Positions 35,554 through 44,523 are shown, counted from the stretch's first letter. The stretch is 64,000 nucleotides of DNA from Pseudomonas segetis (GCF_900188155.1 NZ_FZOG01000006.1:186001-250000); one strand, 5' to 3'. The notes: generated by a model from the sequence alone, not told the origin. Program-made: numbers and translations.

Positions 35554-36879
35554 ATGGGCTCAGATATGACAGTTGAACATCTTCAAATCGATACGCTTGT
35601 CGTCGGCGCAGGCCAGGCAGGTGTGGCCATGAGCGAACACCTGAGCAAACTTGGGGTGGAGCACCTTGTCTTGGAGCGCAACCGTATCGCCGAAGCCTGG
35701 CGAACCGGGCGCTGGGATTCACTGGTGGCTAACGGCCCAGCCTGGCATGACCGCTTTCCAAACCTTGAATTTGATCTCGACCCAGATGCCTTTGCACCGA
35801 AAGAGCAAGTGGCGGATTACTTCGTCGAGTACGCCAGGACCTTCAACGCACCGATCCGCACAGGCGTGGAAGTCAAGCAAGTGGTGCGCAATAACGGCCG
35901 CCCCGGTTTCACCATTGAAACCTCTGAAGGCATGATCGAGGCCAATCGCGTGGTTGCCGCAACAGGCCCTTTCCAGCGTCCGGTAATCCCGCCGATTGCG
36001 CCAAACGATAGCAATATCCACCAGTTGCACTCGGCGGCCTATCGCAATCCGCAACAGTTGCCCGAGGGTGCGGTGCTGGTGGTTGGCGCGGGCTCGTCCG
36101 GGGTGCAAATCGCCGAGGAATTGATGCGTTCCGGCAAACAGGTCTACCTCTCGGTTGGCGCCCATGACCGGCCGCCACGCAGCTATCGCAATCGTGATTT
36201 TTGCTGGTGGCTCGGCGTGCTTGGCCAGTGGGATGCAGAAGCGGCGCAGCCCGGCAAAGAGCACGTAACCATTGCCGTGAGCGGCGCACGCGGCGGCCAG
36301 ACCATTGATTTTCGCAACCTTGCCAACCAAGGCATGACCCTGGTTGGCCTGACCAAGGCCTTCAATAACGGCGTTGTAACCTTTCAACCAGACCTTGCCG
36401 AGAACCTGGCGCGCGGCGATGAAAACTACCTGGCCCTGCTTGATGCTGCAGACGCCTATATCGAACGCAATCAGCTCGACCTGCCGGAAGAGCCCGAGGC
36501 GCGCAAGAAGCACCCGGATCCGGCATGCGTCACCCACCCAATTCTTGAGCTTGACCTGGCAGCAGCAGGCATTACCTCAATTATCTGGGCGACCGGTTAT
36601 GCGGTTGATTTCAGTTGGCTAAAGGTTGACGCCTTCGATGCCCAGGGCAAGCCACGGCATCAACGCGGCGTCTCCAGCGAACCGGGCATCTACTTCCTTG
36701 GCCTGCCTTGGTTGTCACGTCGTGGCTCGACCTTTATCTGGGGCGTGTGGCACGACGCCAAACACATCGCCGATCACATCGTCACGCAGCATAAATACCG
36801 CGACTACCGCGACGCCACGCAGCGCCAGGCCGAAGGCGACTCACAGGCGCAACCCTTTCGTATCATGGGAGTCAGCTGA
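35554..36879 (+). CDS. Flavin-containing monooxygenase (FAD/NAD(P)H type)
   Basis: A 441-residue class B-like flavoprotein monooxygenase. The FAD loop is VVGAGQAGVAMSEHL (near residues 17-31) and the NADPH loop VVGAGSSGVQIAEEL (near 176-190). Between them, NIHQLHSAAYRNP resembles the FMO/BVMO fingerprint though its first part is changed; IIWATGYAVDFSWL is the typical ATG motif. Such enzymes add oxygen to nitrogen, sulfur or carbonyl carbons. First gene of a tightly overlapped run with RidA, DUF1028 and an M20 deacylase. The start may be 35554 or 35566; neither has a clear ribosome site. Confidence 0.85.
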   Translation: MGSDMTVEHLQIDTLVVGAGQAGVAMSEHLSKLGVEHLVLERNRIAEAWRTGRWDSLVANGPAWHDRFPNLEFDLDPDAFAPKEQVADYFVEYARTFNAPIRTGVEVKQVVRNNGRPGFTIETSEGMIEANRVVAATGPFQRPVIPPIAPNDSNIHQLHSAAYRNPQQLPEGAVLVVGAGSSGVQIAEELMRSGKQVYLSVGAHDRPPRSYRNRDFCWWLGVLGQWDAEAAQPGKEHVTIAVSGARGGQTIDFRNLANQGMTLVGLTKAFNNGVVTFQPDLAENLARGDENYLALLDAADAYIERNQLDLPEEPEARKKHPDPACVTHPILELDLAAAGITSIIWATGYAVDFSWLKVDAFDAQGKPRHQRGVSSEPGIYFLGLPWLSRRGSTFIWGVWHDAKHIADHIVTQHKYRDYRDATQRQAEGDSQAQPFRIMGVS

Positions 36880-37298
36880 TGCCAACACACACTCGCATCC
36901 GCATGTTCAACACCAAGGACACCTACCCCAACCAGTCATTGGATAACGACCTCTGCCAAGCCGTGCGCGCGGGCAATACCGTCTATGTACGCGGCCAGGT
37001 CGGCACCGATTTTGACGGTAACCTGGTGGGCCTGGGCGATCCGCGTGCACAGGCGGAGCAGGCAATGAAGAACGTCAAGCAACTGCTCGAAGAAGCTGGC
37101 AGTGACATGAGCCACATCGTCAAGACCACCACTTACCTGACCGACCCACGCTTTCGTGAGCCGGTGTATCAGGAAGTCGGTAAATGGCTCAAGGGCGTAT
37201 TCCCGATTTCAACCGGCCTGGTGGTTTCGGCACTTGGCCAGCCGCAGTGGCTGATGGAAATTGACGTGATTGCGGTAATTCCCGAGGAGCAAGCATGA
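36879..37298 (+). CDS. RidA-family (Rid/YjgF) deaminase
   Basis: A 139-residue RidA-superfamily protein, normally a trimer that hydrolyses reactive enamines/imines or, in catabolic subgroups, acts on pathway intermediates. Features: NTVYVRGQVGTDFDGNLVGLGD (residues 31-52) and VKTTTYLTDPRFREPVYQE. The usual catalytic arginine of housekeeping RidA (in the C-RVEV motif) is not obvious; the tail reads WLMEIDVIAVIP, so it probably belongs to another Rid group. ATG overlaps the monooxygenase stop by one base (TGATG). Confidence 0.86.
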   Translation: MPTHTRIRMFNTKDTYPNQSLDNDLCQAVRAGNTVYVRGQVGTDFDGNLVGLGDPRAQAEQAMKNVKQLLEEAGSDMSHIVKTTTYLTDPRFREPVYQEVGKWLKGVFPISTGLVVSALGQPQWLMEIDVIAVIPEEQA

Positions 37299-37972
37299 CC
37301 TTTTCAATTGTCGGCCGTTGCCCAGAAACCGGCCAGTTGGGCATTGCCATCAGCTCATCCAGCATCGCGGTTGGCGCACGTTGCCCCTGGCTGAGAAGCT
37401 CAGTTGGCGCGGTTTCAACCCAAAATATCACCTTGCCTGCACTTGGCCCTGAAATCCTCGACTTGCTCGAAGGAGGCGAATCCGCCGCCAGCGCACTGGA
37501 CAAGGCACTTTCACGCCACGGCTACAGCCAGTACCGGCAAGTCACAGTGATCGACATGGACGGGCAAACTGCACATTTCACCGGCAGCAAGGCGCTTGGA
37601 GTCAACCATGCCCTGGCGGGAGAAAGTTGCGTGGCGGCAGGTAATCTTTTGAGTGACCAGGCGGTAATCGAGGCCATGGTTCGCGCCTTCGAGGATAGCG
37701 CGGGCGAAGCCCTTGCTGATCGTCTGTTGAGCGCCATGAACGCTGCAATGAGTGCCGGTGGCGAAGCCGGGCCCGTGCATTCGGCCGCACTGTCGGTGGT
37801 AAGCGACCTGCTCTGGCCAATTGTTGATCTGCGAGTAGACTGGTCAGAACAAGACCCTATTGCCGACTTGGATAAGCTTTGGCAGGCCTACCGCCCACAG
37901 ATGCAGGACTACGTGACCCGCGCGCTCGACCCGACCAAAGCCCCGACCTACGGCGTACCCGGCGACGAGTAG
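37295..37972 (+). CDS. DUF1028 protein (putative Ntn-type hydrolase)
   Basis: A 225-residue DUF1028 protein starting MTFSIVGRCPETGQLGIAISS, with CPWLRSSVGAVSTQN and the C-terminal half of the family (LWPIVDLRVDWSEQDPIADL). A solved relative has an Ntn-hydrolase-like fold, so amide-bond cleavage is a reasonable guess, but no activity is established. Overlaps RidA by four bases (ATGA) and lies 24 bases before the M20 deacylase gene, a neighbourhood that suggests it acts in the same breakdown route. Confidence 0.87.
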   Translation: MTFSIVGRCPETGQLGIAISSSSIAVGARCPWLRSSVGAVSTQNITLPALGPEILDLLEGGESAASALDKALSRHGYSQYRQVTVIDMDGQTAHFTGSKALGVNHALAGESCVAAGNLLSDQAVIEAMVRAFEDSAGEALADRLLSAMNAAMSAGGEAGPVHSAALSVVSDLLWPIVDLRVDWSEQDPIADLDKLWQAYRPQMQDYVTRALDPTKAPTYGVPGDE

Positions 37973-37996
37973 CGCCAGCTCCGGGAGAGACTGACC

Positions 37997-39151
37997 ATGC
38001 AAAACAGCCGTCAATTACTGGCCAGGTTGATTGAGTTCAATACCGTTAGCCGTGAGTCAAACCTGGCGCTGATCGACTTTATCAGCACCTACCTCAAGGG
38101 CTTCGACATCCCATGCCAGCTGTTCTTCAATGCCGAAGGCAGCAAGGCTAATCTGTTCGCAACTATAGGTCCGGACATCCCTGGCGGCGTTGTGCTTTCA
38201 GGGCACACCGACGTGGTGCCGGTCGAGGGGCAGGCCTGGACCTTGTCGCCCTTCTCAATGACCGAGCGCGACGGCCACTTGTTTGGTCGCGGCACAGCCG
38301 ACATGAAAGGCTTTATTGCCTGCGTGCTGGCCGCAGTGCCGCAGTTTCTGGCCGCACCGCTGAAGCAACCCGTGCATTTTGCGTTTTCCTACGACGAAGA
38401 AGTAGGCTGCCTGGGCGTGCGTTCCCTGCTGGCTGATTTGCAACAACGACCGCATAAACCCAGCGTTTGCATCATCGGTGAACCCACATTGATGAAGCCG
38501 GTGCTAGGCCATAAAGGCAAGTTGGCCATGCGCTGCAATATCCAGGGCGCGGCTTGTCATTCGGCTTATGCTCCGCAAGGCGTCAACGCCATCGAATATG
38601 CAGCAAAGCTGATTGGCAAACTCGGTGAAATCGGCCAGAACTTGCGTGCGCCGCAGTTGCACGATCCCCGTTTCGACCCACCATTCTCCACAGTGCAGAC
38701 CGGTATGATCAGTGGCGGGCGGGCCTTGAACATCGTCCCTGCCGAGTGCCAGTTTGATTTCGAGGTCCGCGCCCTGCCATCGGACGACCCGCAAGATGTC
38801 GCCGACCAAGTGCAGCAGTTCGCCAAGGATGAATTACTGCCGAGAATGCATGCGGTCGATACACAGACGTCCATCGAGTTCAGCCAGCTTTCCGCCTATC
38901 CGGGCCTGGCAACGGACGCCCAAAGCCCGGCCGCACAATTGATTGCCCTGCTCAGCCAATGCGATGACTTCAGCACGGTAGCCTTCGGTACCGAAGGTGG
39001 CTTATTCGATAAAGCCGGAATTGCCACAGTTGTCTGCGGGCCAGGCAGTATCGAGCAAGCGCACAAACCAGACGAGTTCATCAGCATTGCACAGCTTGAA
39101 CAGTGCGATGCCATGCTCAGTCGCCTGGCGCAGTGGTTAAAAACAGCGTAA
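37997..39151 (+). CDS. M20-family deacylase (acetylornithine deacetylase, ArgE-like)
   Basis: A 384-residue zinc amidohydrolase of the ArgE/DapE/ACY1 family. Metal ligands and catalytic residues are visible in LSGHTDVVPVEG (H, D), FGRGTADMKGF (bridging D), SYDEEVGCLGV (catalytic E and metal E) and a C-terminal AHKPDEFI (H). It would remove an acyl group from an N-acylamino acid or amine. Named argE in most Pseudomonas automatic annotation, but arginine synthesis here is unlikely; the place in this cluster points to catabolism. GGGAGAG precedes the ATG. Confidence 0.88.
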   Translation: MQNSRQLLARLIEFNTVSRESNLALIDFISTYLKGFDIPCQLFFNAEGSKANLFATIGPDIPGGVVLSGHTDVVPVEGQAWTLSPFSMTERDGHLFGRGTADMKGFIACVLAAVPQFLAAPLKQPVHFAFSYDEEVGCLGVRSLLADLQQRPHKPSVCIIGEPTLMKPVLGHKGKLAMRCNIQGAACHSAYAPQGVNAIEYAAKLIGKLGEIGQNLRAPQLHDPRFDPPFSTVQTGMISGGRALNIVPAECQFDFEVRALPSDDPQDVADQVQQFAKDELLPRMHAVDTQTSIEFSQLSAYPGLATDAQSPAAQLIALLSQCDDFSTVAFGTEGGLFDKAGIATVVCGPGSIEQAHKPDEFISIAQLEQCDAMLSRLAQWLKTA

Positions 39152-39169
39152 GCCGGATAACGCTGTTTT
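39140..39169. terminator. Hairpin at the convergent end of the deacylase and LysR genes
   Basis: AAAACAGCG (39140-39148) pairs perfectly with CGCTGTTTT (39161-39169). The stem overlaps the deacylase stop and abuts the end of the LysR gene. A/T-rich stem ends could act as U-tracts either way. A competing GGATAA/TTATCC stem is also possible. Confidence 0.5.
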
Positions 39170-40091
39170 ATCCGCCACTTGTGACCGTCGGTGGCGCCAG
39201 ATGCTCTTTGCAGTAATCAACAAACAACTGCGCCGGCTTGGTCAGTTGCGCCCGCTTGAGCCAGGCGGCGACCAGACCTGAGCCGGTAACCTTTTCACTG
39301 ATGTCCACCATCACCACTTTCTGGCCGTCGTAGGTGCATTCCGAACGCGGCCGGGTGACCAATATCGAGAAGCCAAACCCCTGGCCAACCATGCCACGCA
39401 CCATTTCGATCGAAGGCGAGCTAAAGCCAATATTCGGGCTCAGGCCAAGCTCCTCGAACAGGCTGACGAAGTAGGTACGGCTGGGCTGCACATCGAGCAG
39501 AATCATCGGTTCTAGCACCAAGTCACGCAGTGAAACCTGTGCCTGCTGGGCAAACCTGTGGTTTTCAGGAAGCAATGCGTAAGGCGGTTGCGGCGGCATC
39601 AGCGGCTCGACCTCAATGGTGCCATCAAGGTCGTGCTCATACAGGATCGCCAAGTCAAAACGGCCACCGGTCAGGCCTTGGACCAAATCCTGTTGCTCAC
39701 CGTCAAAGATGCGGATGTCCACGCCGGGATACAGCGTGCGAAAGCCGGCAATCAATCCTGGTAAATACAAGGGTGCAACGGTTTCAAAACAACCGATATC
39801 AATCTGTCCGCAGACCACGTCGTTGTCCGCCAGCGCATTCTGCTCGAATTCGTGGGACATGCGCAGCAGCTCTTGCGCCTTGCGGTAAAAGCGCGCGCCG
39901 CTCGGGGTCAACGATACGCCCTGGGCGTGATGACGAATAAACAACTGCACGCCAAAGCTTTCTTCCAAGCCCTTGATCGCCGTTGATATCGAGGGTTGCG
40001 CGATGTACAGCTTGCGCGATGCCTCGGCCACGCTGCCGCACTCGACGGTGGTTACAAAATACTTCAATTGACGCAGGGTATAAGCCGCCAC
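39168..40091 (-). CDS. LysR-family regulator of the catabolic island
   Basis: A 307-residue LysR regulator: YTLRQLKYFVTTVECGSVAE then SRKLYIAQPSISTAIKGLEE (helix-turn-helix), effector domain about 90-300. The start is a GTG at 40091 (VAAYTLRQ), six bases after CGAGG; the frame is open to 40154. It stands between the two halves of the island, convergent with the monooxygenase-deacylase arm and divergent from the dehydrogenase-transporter arm. It most likely controls the latter through the 377-base gap and perhaps the former. Inducer unknown. Confidence 0.85.
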   Translation of the reverse strand: MAAYTLRQLKYFVTTVECGSVAEASRKLYIAQPSISTAIKGLEESFGVQLFIRHHAQGVSLTPSGARFYRKAQELLRMSHEFEQNALADNDVVCGQIDIGCFETVAPLYLPGLIAGFRTLYPGVDIRIFDGEQQDLVQGLTGGRFDLAILYEHDLDGTIEVEPLMPPQPPYALLPENHRFAQQAQVSLRDLVLEPMILLDVQPSRTYFVSLFEELGLSPNIGFSSPSIEMVRGMVGQGFGFSILVTRPRSECTYDGQKVVMVDISEKVTGSGLVAAWLKRAQLTKPAQLFVDYCKEHLAPPTVTSGG

Positions 40092-40468
40092 GATAAACCT
40101 CGTCTGACCACCCCGGCGAACCAGGATGGGGCATTGCAGTGTTTGATTACTCAAGTGGCCTGTGCAAGCAATTTACACGCCCCACCTGGCTGGAACTCAA
40201 ATAACTCACTGCTTTTATTGATTATATTGGCCGTTCAAGCCACCTGTATGCTAGCCGGGTGAACATCCGCAAGACTAGAACCGCCGTCCGTCAACCTTAC
40301 TGCACAATCGCCATGCATGGCGCTCCTTATTGGTGCTGGCTTAACCAGCTTTTTCATATACCCCGAAGACATATTTAATAATTTTCCTTGGCGCGCGCAT
40401 CAGCCAACATCGTCCCACGGTAATAAATATGGCCTATTCGGTTTGGGCAGTGAGCGAGGGGTAATCCG
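40092..40468. promoter_or_regulatory. Divergent regulatory gap between LysR and aldehyde dehydrogenase
   Basis: A 377-base non-coding region, long for this genome. It contains a TATGCT hexamer (40247-40252) usable as a -10 box for the dehydrogenase operon and a small GCTGG/CCAGC hairpin (40335-40349) followed by five T (40350-40354), which might be a leader attenuator. No clear LysR-box was identified by eye. The long leader is unexplained. Confidence 0.4.
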
Positions 40469-41959
40469 GTGTTTGAACTCAGTGACTGGCAACAACGTGC
40501 ACAGCAGCAACGCTTTATCACCACCGCGCTGATTGCAGGCCAACCGGTTACCCCGGCATCTGGCGCGACCTTCAGCGCCATCAACCCTGCGACCCAACAA
40601 GTGCTGGCCGAGGTCAGTGCCTGCGCTGAAGCCGAAATTGACCTGGCCGTTCGCGCCGCGCGTGAAGCCTTCGACAATGGCCCCTGGGCACGCATGGCGC
40701 CAGTGGAGCGCAAGGCCGTGCTGCAAAAGCTTGCGGCACTGATGCTGGAAAATCGCGAAGAGCTGGCGCTGCTCGACTCCCTGAATATGGGCAAGCCAGT
40801 GATGGATGCCTGGAATATCGATGTGCCGGGCGCTGCCAATGTATTTGCCTGGTACGCCGAAAGTATCGACAAACTCTACGACCAGGTCGCGCCCACCGCC
40901 GCCAACACGCTGGCCACTATCACCCGCGAACCTCTTGGCGTCATCGGCGCCGTGGTGCCCTGGAACTTCCCGTTGGACATGGCCGCGTGGAAACTTGCGC
41001 CAGCCCTGGCGTCCGGTAACAGCGTGGTGCTCAAGCCAGCGGAACAATCGCCCTTCTCGGCCCTGCGCCTGGCTGAACTGGCGCTTGAAGCGGGGCTTCC
41101 CGCTGGCGTACTCAACGTGGTGCCGGGGCTGGGTGAAACCGCAGGCAAAGCCTTGGGCCTGCACCCGGATGTCGACAGCCTGGTGTTCACCGGCTCGACC
41201 GAGGTGGGCAAGTATTTCATGCAATACGCTGCGCAATCCAATCTCAAGCAAGTGTGGCTGGAGTGCGGCGGCAAGAGCGCAAACCTGGTGTTTGCTGATT
41301 GCCAGGACCTGGAACTGGCAGCGGAAAAGGCAGCCTTTGGCATCTTCTTCAATCAGGGCGAGGTCTGCTCGGCCAACTCGCGGTTACTGGTCGAACGCTC
41401 GATTCATGATCAGTTTGTTGAACTGCTTATCGACAAGGCCCGTGCCTGGTTACCGGGCGATCCGCTGAACCCGGCAAGCACTGCCGGCGCCATCGTCGAC
41501 TCACGCCAGACCCAGCGCATCCTCGATTACATTGCGCAAGCCCGTGAGCAAGGCGCGCACGTCGTCTGTGGCGCCAAGCAACTAGAGTTCAACGGCTCGG
41601 CCAACTTTATCGAACCGACTATTTTGTGCAACGTCAGCAGTGACATGCAGATTGCCCGCGAAGAGGTGTTTGGCCCGGTTCTGGCGGTAATCGCCTTCGA
41701 CACCGAAGAGCAAGCCATCAAGCTCGCCAACGACAGCATCTACGGCCTCGCCGCATCGGTCTGGAGCGATGATCTCAACCGCGCTCACCGGGTTGCCAGG
41801 CAGCTCAAGGCAGGCACGGTTTCAGTCAATACCGTGGACGCACTGGATGTAACAGTACCCTTTGGTGGTGGCAAGCAATCCGGTTTTGGCCGTGACCTGT
41901 CGCTCCATGCATTCGATAAATTTACCCAGCTAAAAACAACCTGGTTTCAACTGCGCTAA
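40469..41959 (+). CDS. Aldehyde dehydrogenase (PuuC/KauB-like)
   Basis: A 496-residue NAD(P)-dependent aldehyde dehydrogenase. NAD loop FTGSTEVGKYF, catalytic glutamate in WLECGGKSANLV, catalytic cysteine in FNQGEVCSANSRLL. It is most like the gamma-glutamyl-gamma-aminobutyraldehyde/4-guanidinobutyraldehyde dehydrogenases (PuuC, KauB), which oxidise the aldehydes made from polyamines. GTG start at 40469 with GAGGGG eight bases before. First gene of a five-gene operon with an aminotransferase and an ABC importer. Confidence 0.9.
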   Translation: MFELSDWQQRAQQQRFITTALIAGQPVTPASGATFSAINPATQQVLAEVSACAEAEIDLAVRAAREAFDNGPWARMAPVERKAVLQKLAALMLENREELALLDSLNMGKPVMDAWNIDVPGAANVFAWYAESIDKLYDQVAPTAANTLATITREPLGVIGAVVPWNFPLDMAAWKLAPALASGNSVVLKPAEQSPFSALRLAELALEAGLPAGVLNVVPGLGETAGKALGLHPDVDSLVFTGSTEVGKYFMQYAAQSNLKQVWLECGGKSANLVFADCQDLELAAEKAAFGIFFNQGEVCSANSRLLVERSIHDQFVELLIDKARAWLPGDPLNPASTAGAIVDSRQTQRILDYIAQAREQGAHVVCGAKQLEFNGSANFIEPTILCNVSSDMQIAREEVFGPVLAVIAFDTEEQAIKLANDSIYGLAASVWSDDLNRAHRVARQLKAGTVSVNTVDALDVTVPFGGGKQSGFGRDLSLHAFDKFTQLKTTWFQLR

Positions 41960-41978
41960 GCAACCACTGATGAAGACA

Positions 41979-42004
41979 GCGCAGTAGTTTTTCAGAGGTT
42001 TCCT
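41979..42004. repeat. Solitary copy of the end of the 52.3-kb inverted-repeat element
   Basis: This stretch, containing GCAGTAGTTTTTCAGAGG, matches 22 consecutive bases of the reverse complement of the left end of the element at 52303-52452. Only one end is present in the 60-base gap between the dehydrogenase and aminotransferase genes. It lies immediately before the ribosome site of the aminotransferase gene. Confidence 0.7.
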
Positions 42005-42019
42005 AAGAGGAGTTTTGCA

Positions 42020-43402
42020 ATGACTGCCCCGTTCACCCCAAAACGCACAACCGAGGATTATCAGGCACTGGATGCGGCTCATCACATTCATGCATTCCTC
42101 GACCAGAAGGCGCTGAACGCAGAAGGCGCGCGCGTCATGGTCAGAGGCCAGGGCCTGAACCTGTGGGACAACGACGACAAACGCTACCTCGACGGCATGT
42201 CTGGCTTGTGGTGCACCAACCTGGGCTACGGCCGCCAGGACCTCACCGCAGCGGCGACCCAGCAGCTTGAGCAACTGCCCTACTACAATATGTTTTTCCA
42301 CACCACGCACCCGGCGGTGATTGAGCTTTCCGAGTTGTTGTTCAGCCTGCTGCCTGCCCACTACAGCCACGCGATCTACACCAACTCAGGCTCCGAGGCC
42401 AATGAGGTGTTGATCCGCACCGTGCGCCGCTACTGGCAGATTCTCGGCAAGCCGCAGAAGAAGATCATGATCGGCCGCTGGAATGGTTATCACGGCTCGA
42501 CCCTGGCCAGCACGGCATTGGGCGGCATGGGCTTTATGCATGAAATGGGCGGCATGCTGCCTGACTTCGCCCACATTGGTGAACCCTACTGGTATGCCGA
42601 AGGCGGCGACCTGAGCCCGGCGGAGTTTGGCCTGAAGGCGGCGCGCGAGCTGGAAACCAAGATCCTCGAGCTCGGCGCTGAAAACGTCGCGGCCTTCGTT
42701 GCCGAACCCTTCCAGGGCGCTGGCGGCATGATCTTCCCGCCTGAGAGCTACTGGCCTGAAATCCAGCGCATCTGTCGCAAGTACGACGTATTGCTGTGCG
42801 CCGATGAAGTGATTGGCGGTTTCGGCCGCACTGGCGAGTGGTTCGCCCACCAACATTTCGGTTTTGAGCCAGACACCCTGAGCATCGCCAAGGGCCTGAC
42901 CTCGGGCTATATCCCGATGGGCGGCTTGGTGCTGAGCAAGCGCATGGCTGAAGTCCTGGTCGAGCAAGGCGGGGTTTTCGCCCATGGCCTGACCTACTCT
43001 GGGCACCCGGTTGCAGCCGCGGTGGCCATCGCCAACCTCAAGGCGCTGCGCGATGAGCAGATTGTCAGCCAGGTCAAGAACGACACCGGCCCCTATTTGC
43101 AAAACGCCTTGCGTGAAGTCTTTGCCGACCACCCGCTGATCGGTGAAATCCAAGGCACGGGCCTGGTCGCAGCGCTGCAGTTTTGCGAAGACAAAGCCAC
43201 GCGCAAACGCTTTGCCAACGAAAGCGATATCACTTGGCAATGCCGCACATTCGGCTTTGAAGAGGGCGTCATCATTCGCTCGACCCTTGGCCGCATGATC
43301 ATGGCGCCAGCACTGGTTGCCGATCACGCAACCCTGGATGAACTGGTCGAGAAAACCCGCCGCGCAGTGGATCGAACCGCGCAGCAACTGGGTTTGCTTT
43401 AA
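42020..43402 (+). CDS. Class III omega-aminotransferase (pyruvate-dependent, SpuC-like)
   Basis: A 460-residue PLP aminotransferase of class III. PLP lysine in IAKGLTSGYIPMGGLV, aspartate of Walker-like LCADEVIGGFGRTGEW, and the cofactor loop YTNSGSEANEVL. Closely related in layout to the polyamine aminotransferase SpuC 12 kb away (same blocks NMFF, NGYHGST, GFGRTGEW, TYSGHPVAAAV). It should move the amino group of a terminal amine to pyruvate, giving the aldehyde for the preceding dehydrogenase. AGGAG precedes the ATG. Confidence 0.9.
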   Translation: MTAPFTPKRTTEDYQALDAAHHIHAFLDQKALNAEGARVMVRGQGLNLWDNDDKRYLDGMSGLWCTNLGYGRQDLTAAATQQLEQLPYYNMFFHTTHPAVIELSELLFSLLPAHYSHAIYTNSGSEANEVLIRTVRRYWQILGKPQKKIMIGRWNGYHGSTLASTALGGMGFMHEMGGMLPDFAHIGEPYWYAEGGDLSPAEFGLKAARELETKILELGAENVAAFVAEPFQGAGGMIFPPESYWPEIQRICRKYDVLLCADEVIGGFGRTGEWFAHQHFGFEPDTLSIAKGLTSGYIPMGGLVLSKRMAEVLVEQGGVFAHGLTYSGHPVAAAVAIANLKALRDEQIVSQVKNDTGPYLQNALREVFADHPLIGEIQGTGLVAALQFCEDKATRKRFANESDITWQCRTFGFEEGVIIRSTLGRMIMAPALVADHATLDELVEKTRRAVDRTAQQLGLL

Positions 43403-43441
43403 CAAATAAAAGCCCCGAAGAGGGCCAGGAAATACTCCAGT

Positions 43442-43460
43442 GCCAGCTTCAATAGCTGGC
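43442..43460 (+). other. Intercistronic hairpin before the binding-protein gene
   Basis: GCCAGCT (43442-43448) pairs with AGCTGGC (43454-43460) around a five-base loop, in the 137-base gap between aminotransferase and binding protein. Probably an mRNA processing or protection hairpin. Confidence 0.45.
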
Positions 43461-43539
43461 GCAACGGACGCTTATTGGTCGCTGACCAGCCCTGCCACTA
43501 ATAAACCAACAACAAGCCGACAGGCTGTGGGAGTGCTCC

Positions 43540-44523
43540 ATGAACAAGTCCTTGCGCAATTACCTGACCCCAACCTTGCTCTGCGCTGCCTTGGCAGCCG
43601 GAGCCACAACCGCTCAGGCCGGCACCTTATCGATTGGGCACACCACCTGGGTCGGCTACGGCACCCTTTATCTGGCCCGTGACCTTGGTTACTTCAAGGA
43701 ACAAGGCCTGGATGTTGAGCTGACCACCATCGAGGAAGCAGCCATGTACATGGCGGCGCAGGCTTCTGGCCAGTTGTCTGGTTCGGCTTCGACCATCGAT
43801 GAAGTGCTCAAGTATCGCTCCAAGGATTTCTGCTTCAAGGCAGTTGCGGCACTCGATGAAAGCGCCGGCGGCGATGGCGTGCTCGTCGGCAATGAGGTGT
43901 CGAGCCTAAGCGACCTCAAAGGTAAGTCAGTTGCAGTCAATGATGGCTCGGTTTCACAGTTCTGGCTGTCGTATCTGCTCAAGCAACAAGGTATGAAAAT
44001 GGCTGATCTGGATATCCAGAACATGACCGCTGACGACGCCGCCACCGCATTTATTGCCGGAAGAATCCCTGCTGCAGTGACCTGGGAACCTCATTTGTCG
44101 ATGGTTCGCGCCAAGAAGCAAGGCAAGGTTCTGGTCGACAGCAGCCAGACGCCGGGCGTGATTGTCGATGTGGTTGCGTTGAGCTGCGATGTCATCGACA
44201 AGCAGCCTGACGACGTCAAGGCCCTGGTCAGCGGCCTGTACAAAGCCGTTGAGTACACCAAGACGCACCCAGCTGAAGCCTACAAGATCATGGCCAAAGG
44301 CGTTGGCGGTTATCTTTCCGACCCCAAGGAGCTCGCGGAAGCCGCCAAAGGGGTGCGTTTCTATGACCAGGCCATGAGTGAAAAACTGCTCGGCACCCCT
44401 GAAACCAAAGGCGACATTGCCAACATCATTACCTTGGCCAATGAAACCTGGAGCGAACTGCAAGGCAAACCGTACAACGTCAGCTATGGCGATCTGGTCG
44501 ATACCCGTTTCGTCAAGCCATAG
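43540..44523 (+). CDS. ABC transporter substrate-binding protein (NMT1/SsuA/TauA type)
   Basis: A 327-residue periplasmic binding protein with signal peptide ending TAQA before GTLSIGHTTWVGYGTLY. The NMT1/SsuA-type fold is shown by LARDLGYFKEQGLDVEL, VAVNDGSVSQFWLSYLL and GRIPAAVTWEPHLS. Relatives bind taurine, sulfonates, nitrate, thiamine precursors or pyrimidines; none can be chosen from sequence. Flanked on both sides by mRNA hairpins, the usual way to raise binding-protein yield. Works with the following permease and ATPase. Confidence 0.88.
   Translation: MNKSLRNYLTPTLLCAALAAGATTAQAGTLSIGHTTWVGYGTLYLARDLGYFKEQGLDVELTTIEEAAMYMAAQASGQLSGSASTIDEVLKYRSKDFCFKAVAALDESAGGDGVLVGNEVSSLSDLKGKSVAVNDGSVSQFWLSYLLKQQGMKMADLDIQNMTADDAATAFIAGRIPAAVTWEPHLSMVRAKKQGKVLVDSSQTPGVIVDVVALSCDVIDKQPDDVKALVSGLYKAVEYTKTHPAEAYKIMAKGVGGYLSDPKELAEAAKGVRFYDQAMSEKLLGTPETKGDIANIITLANETWSELQGKPYNVSYGDLVDTRFVKP

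Noticed and set aside
42386..43405. A 339-codon open frame on the minus strand
   Set aside because: Antisense to the class III aminotransferase; no family features.
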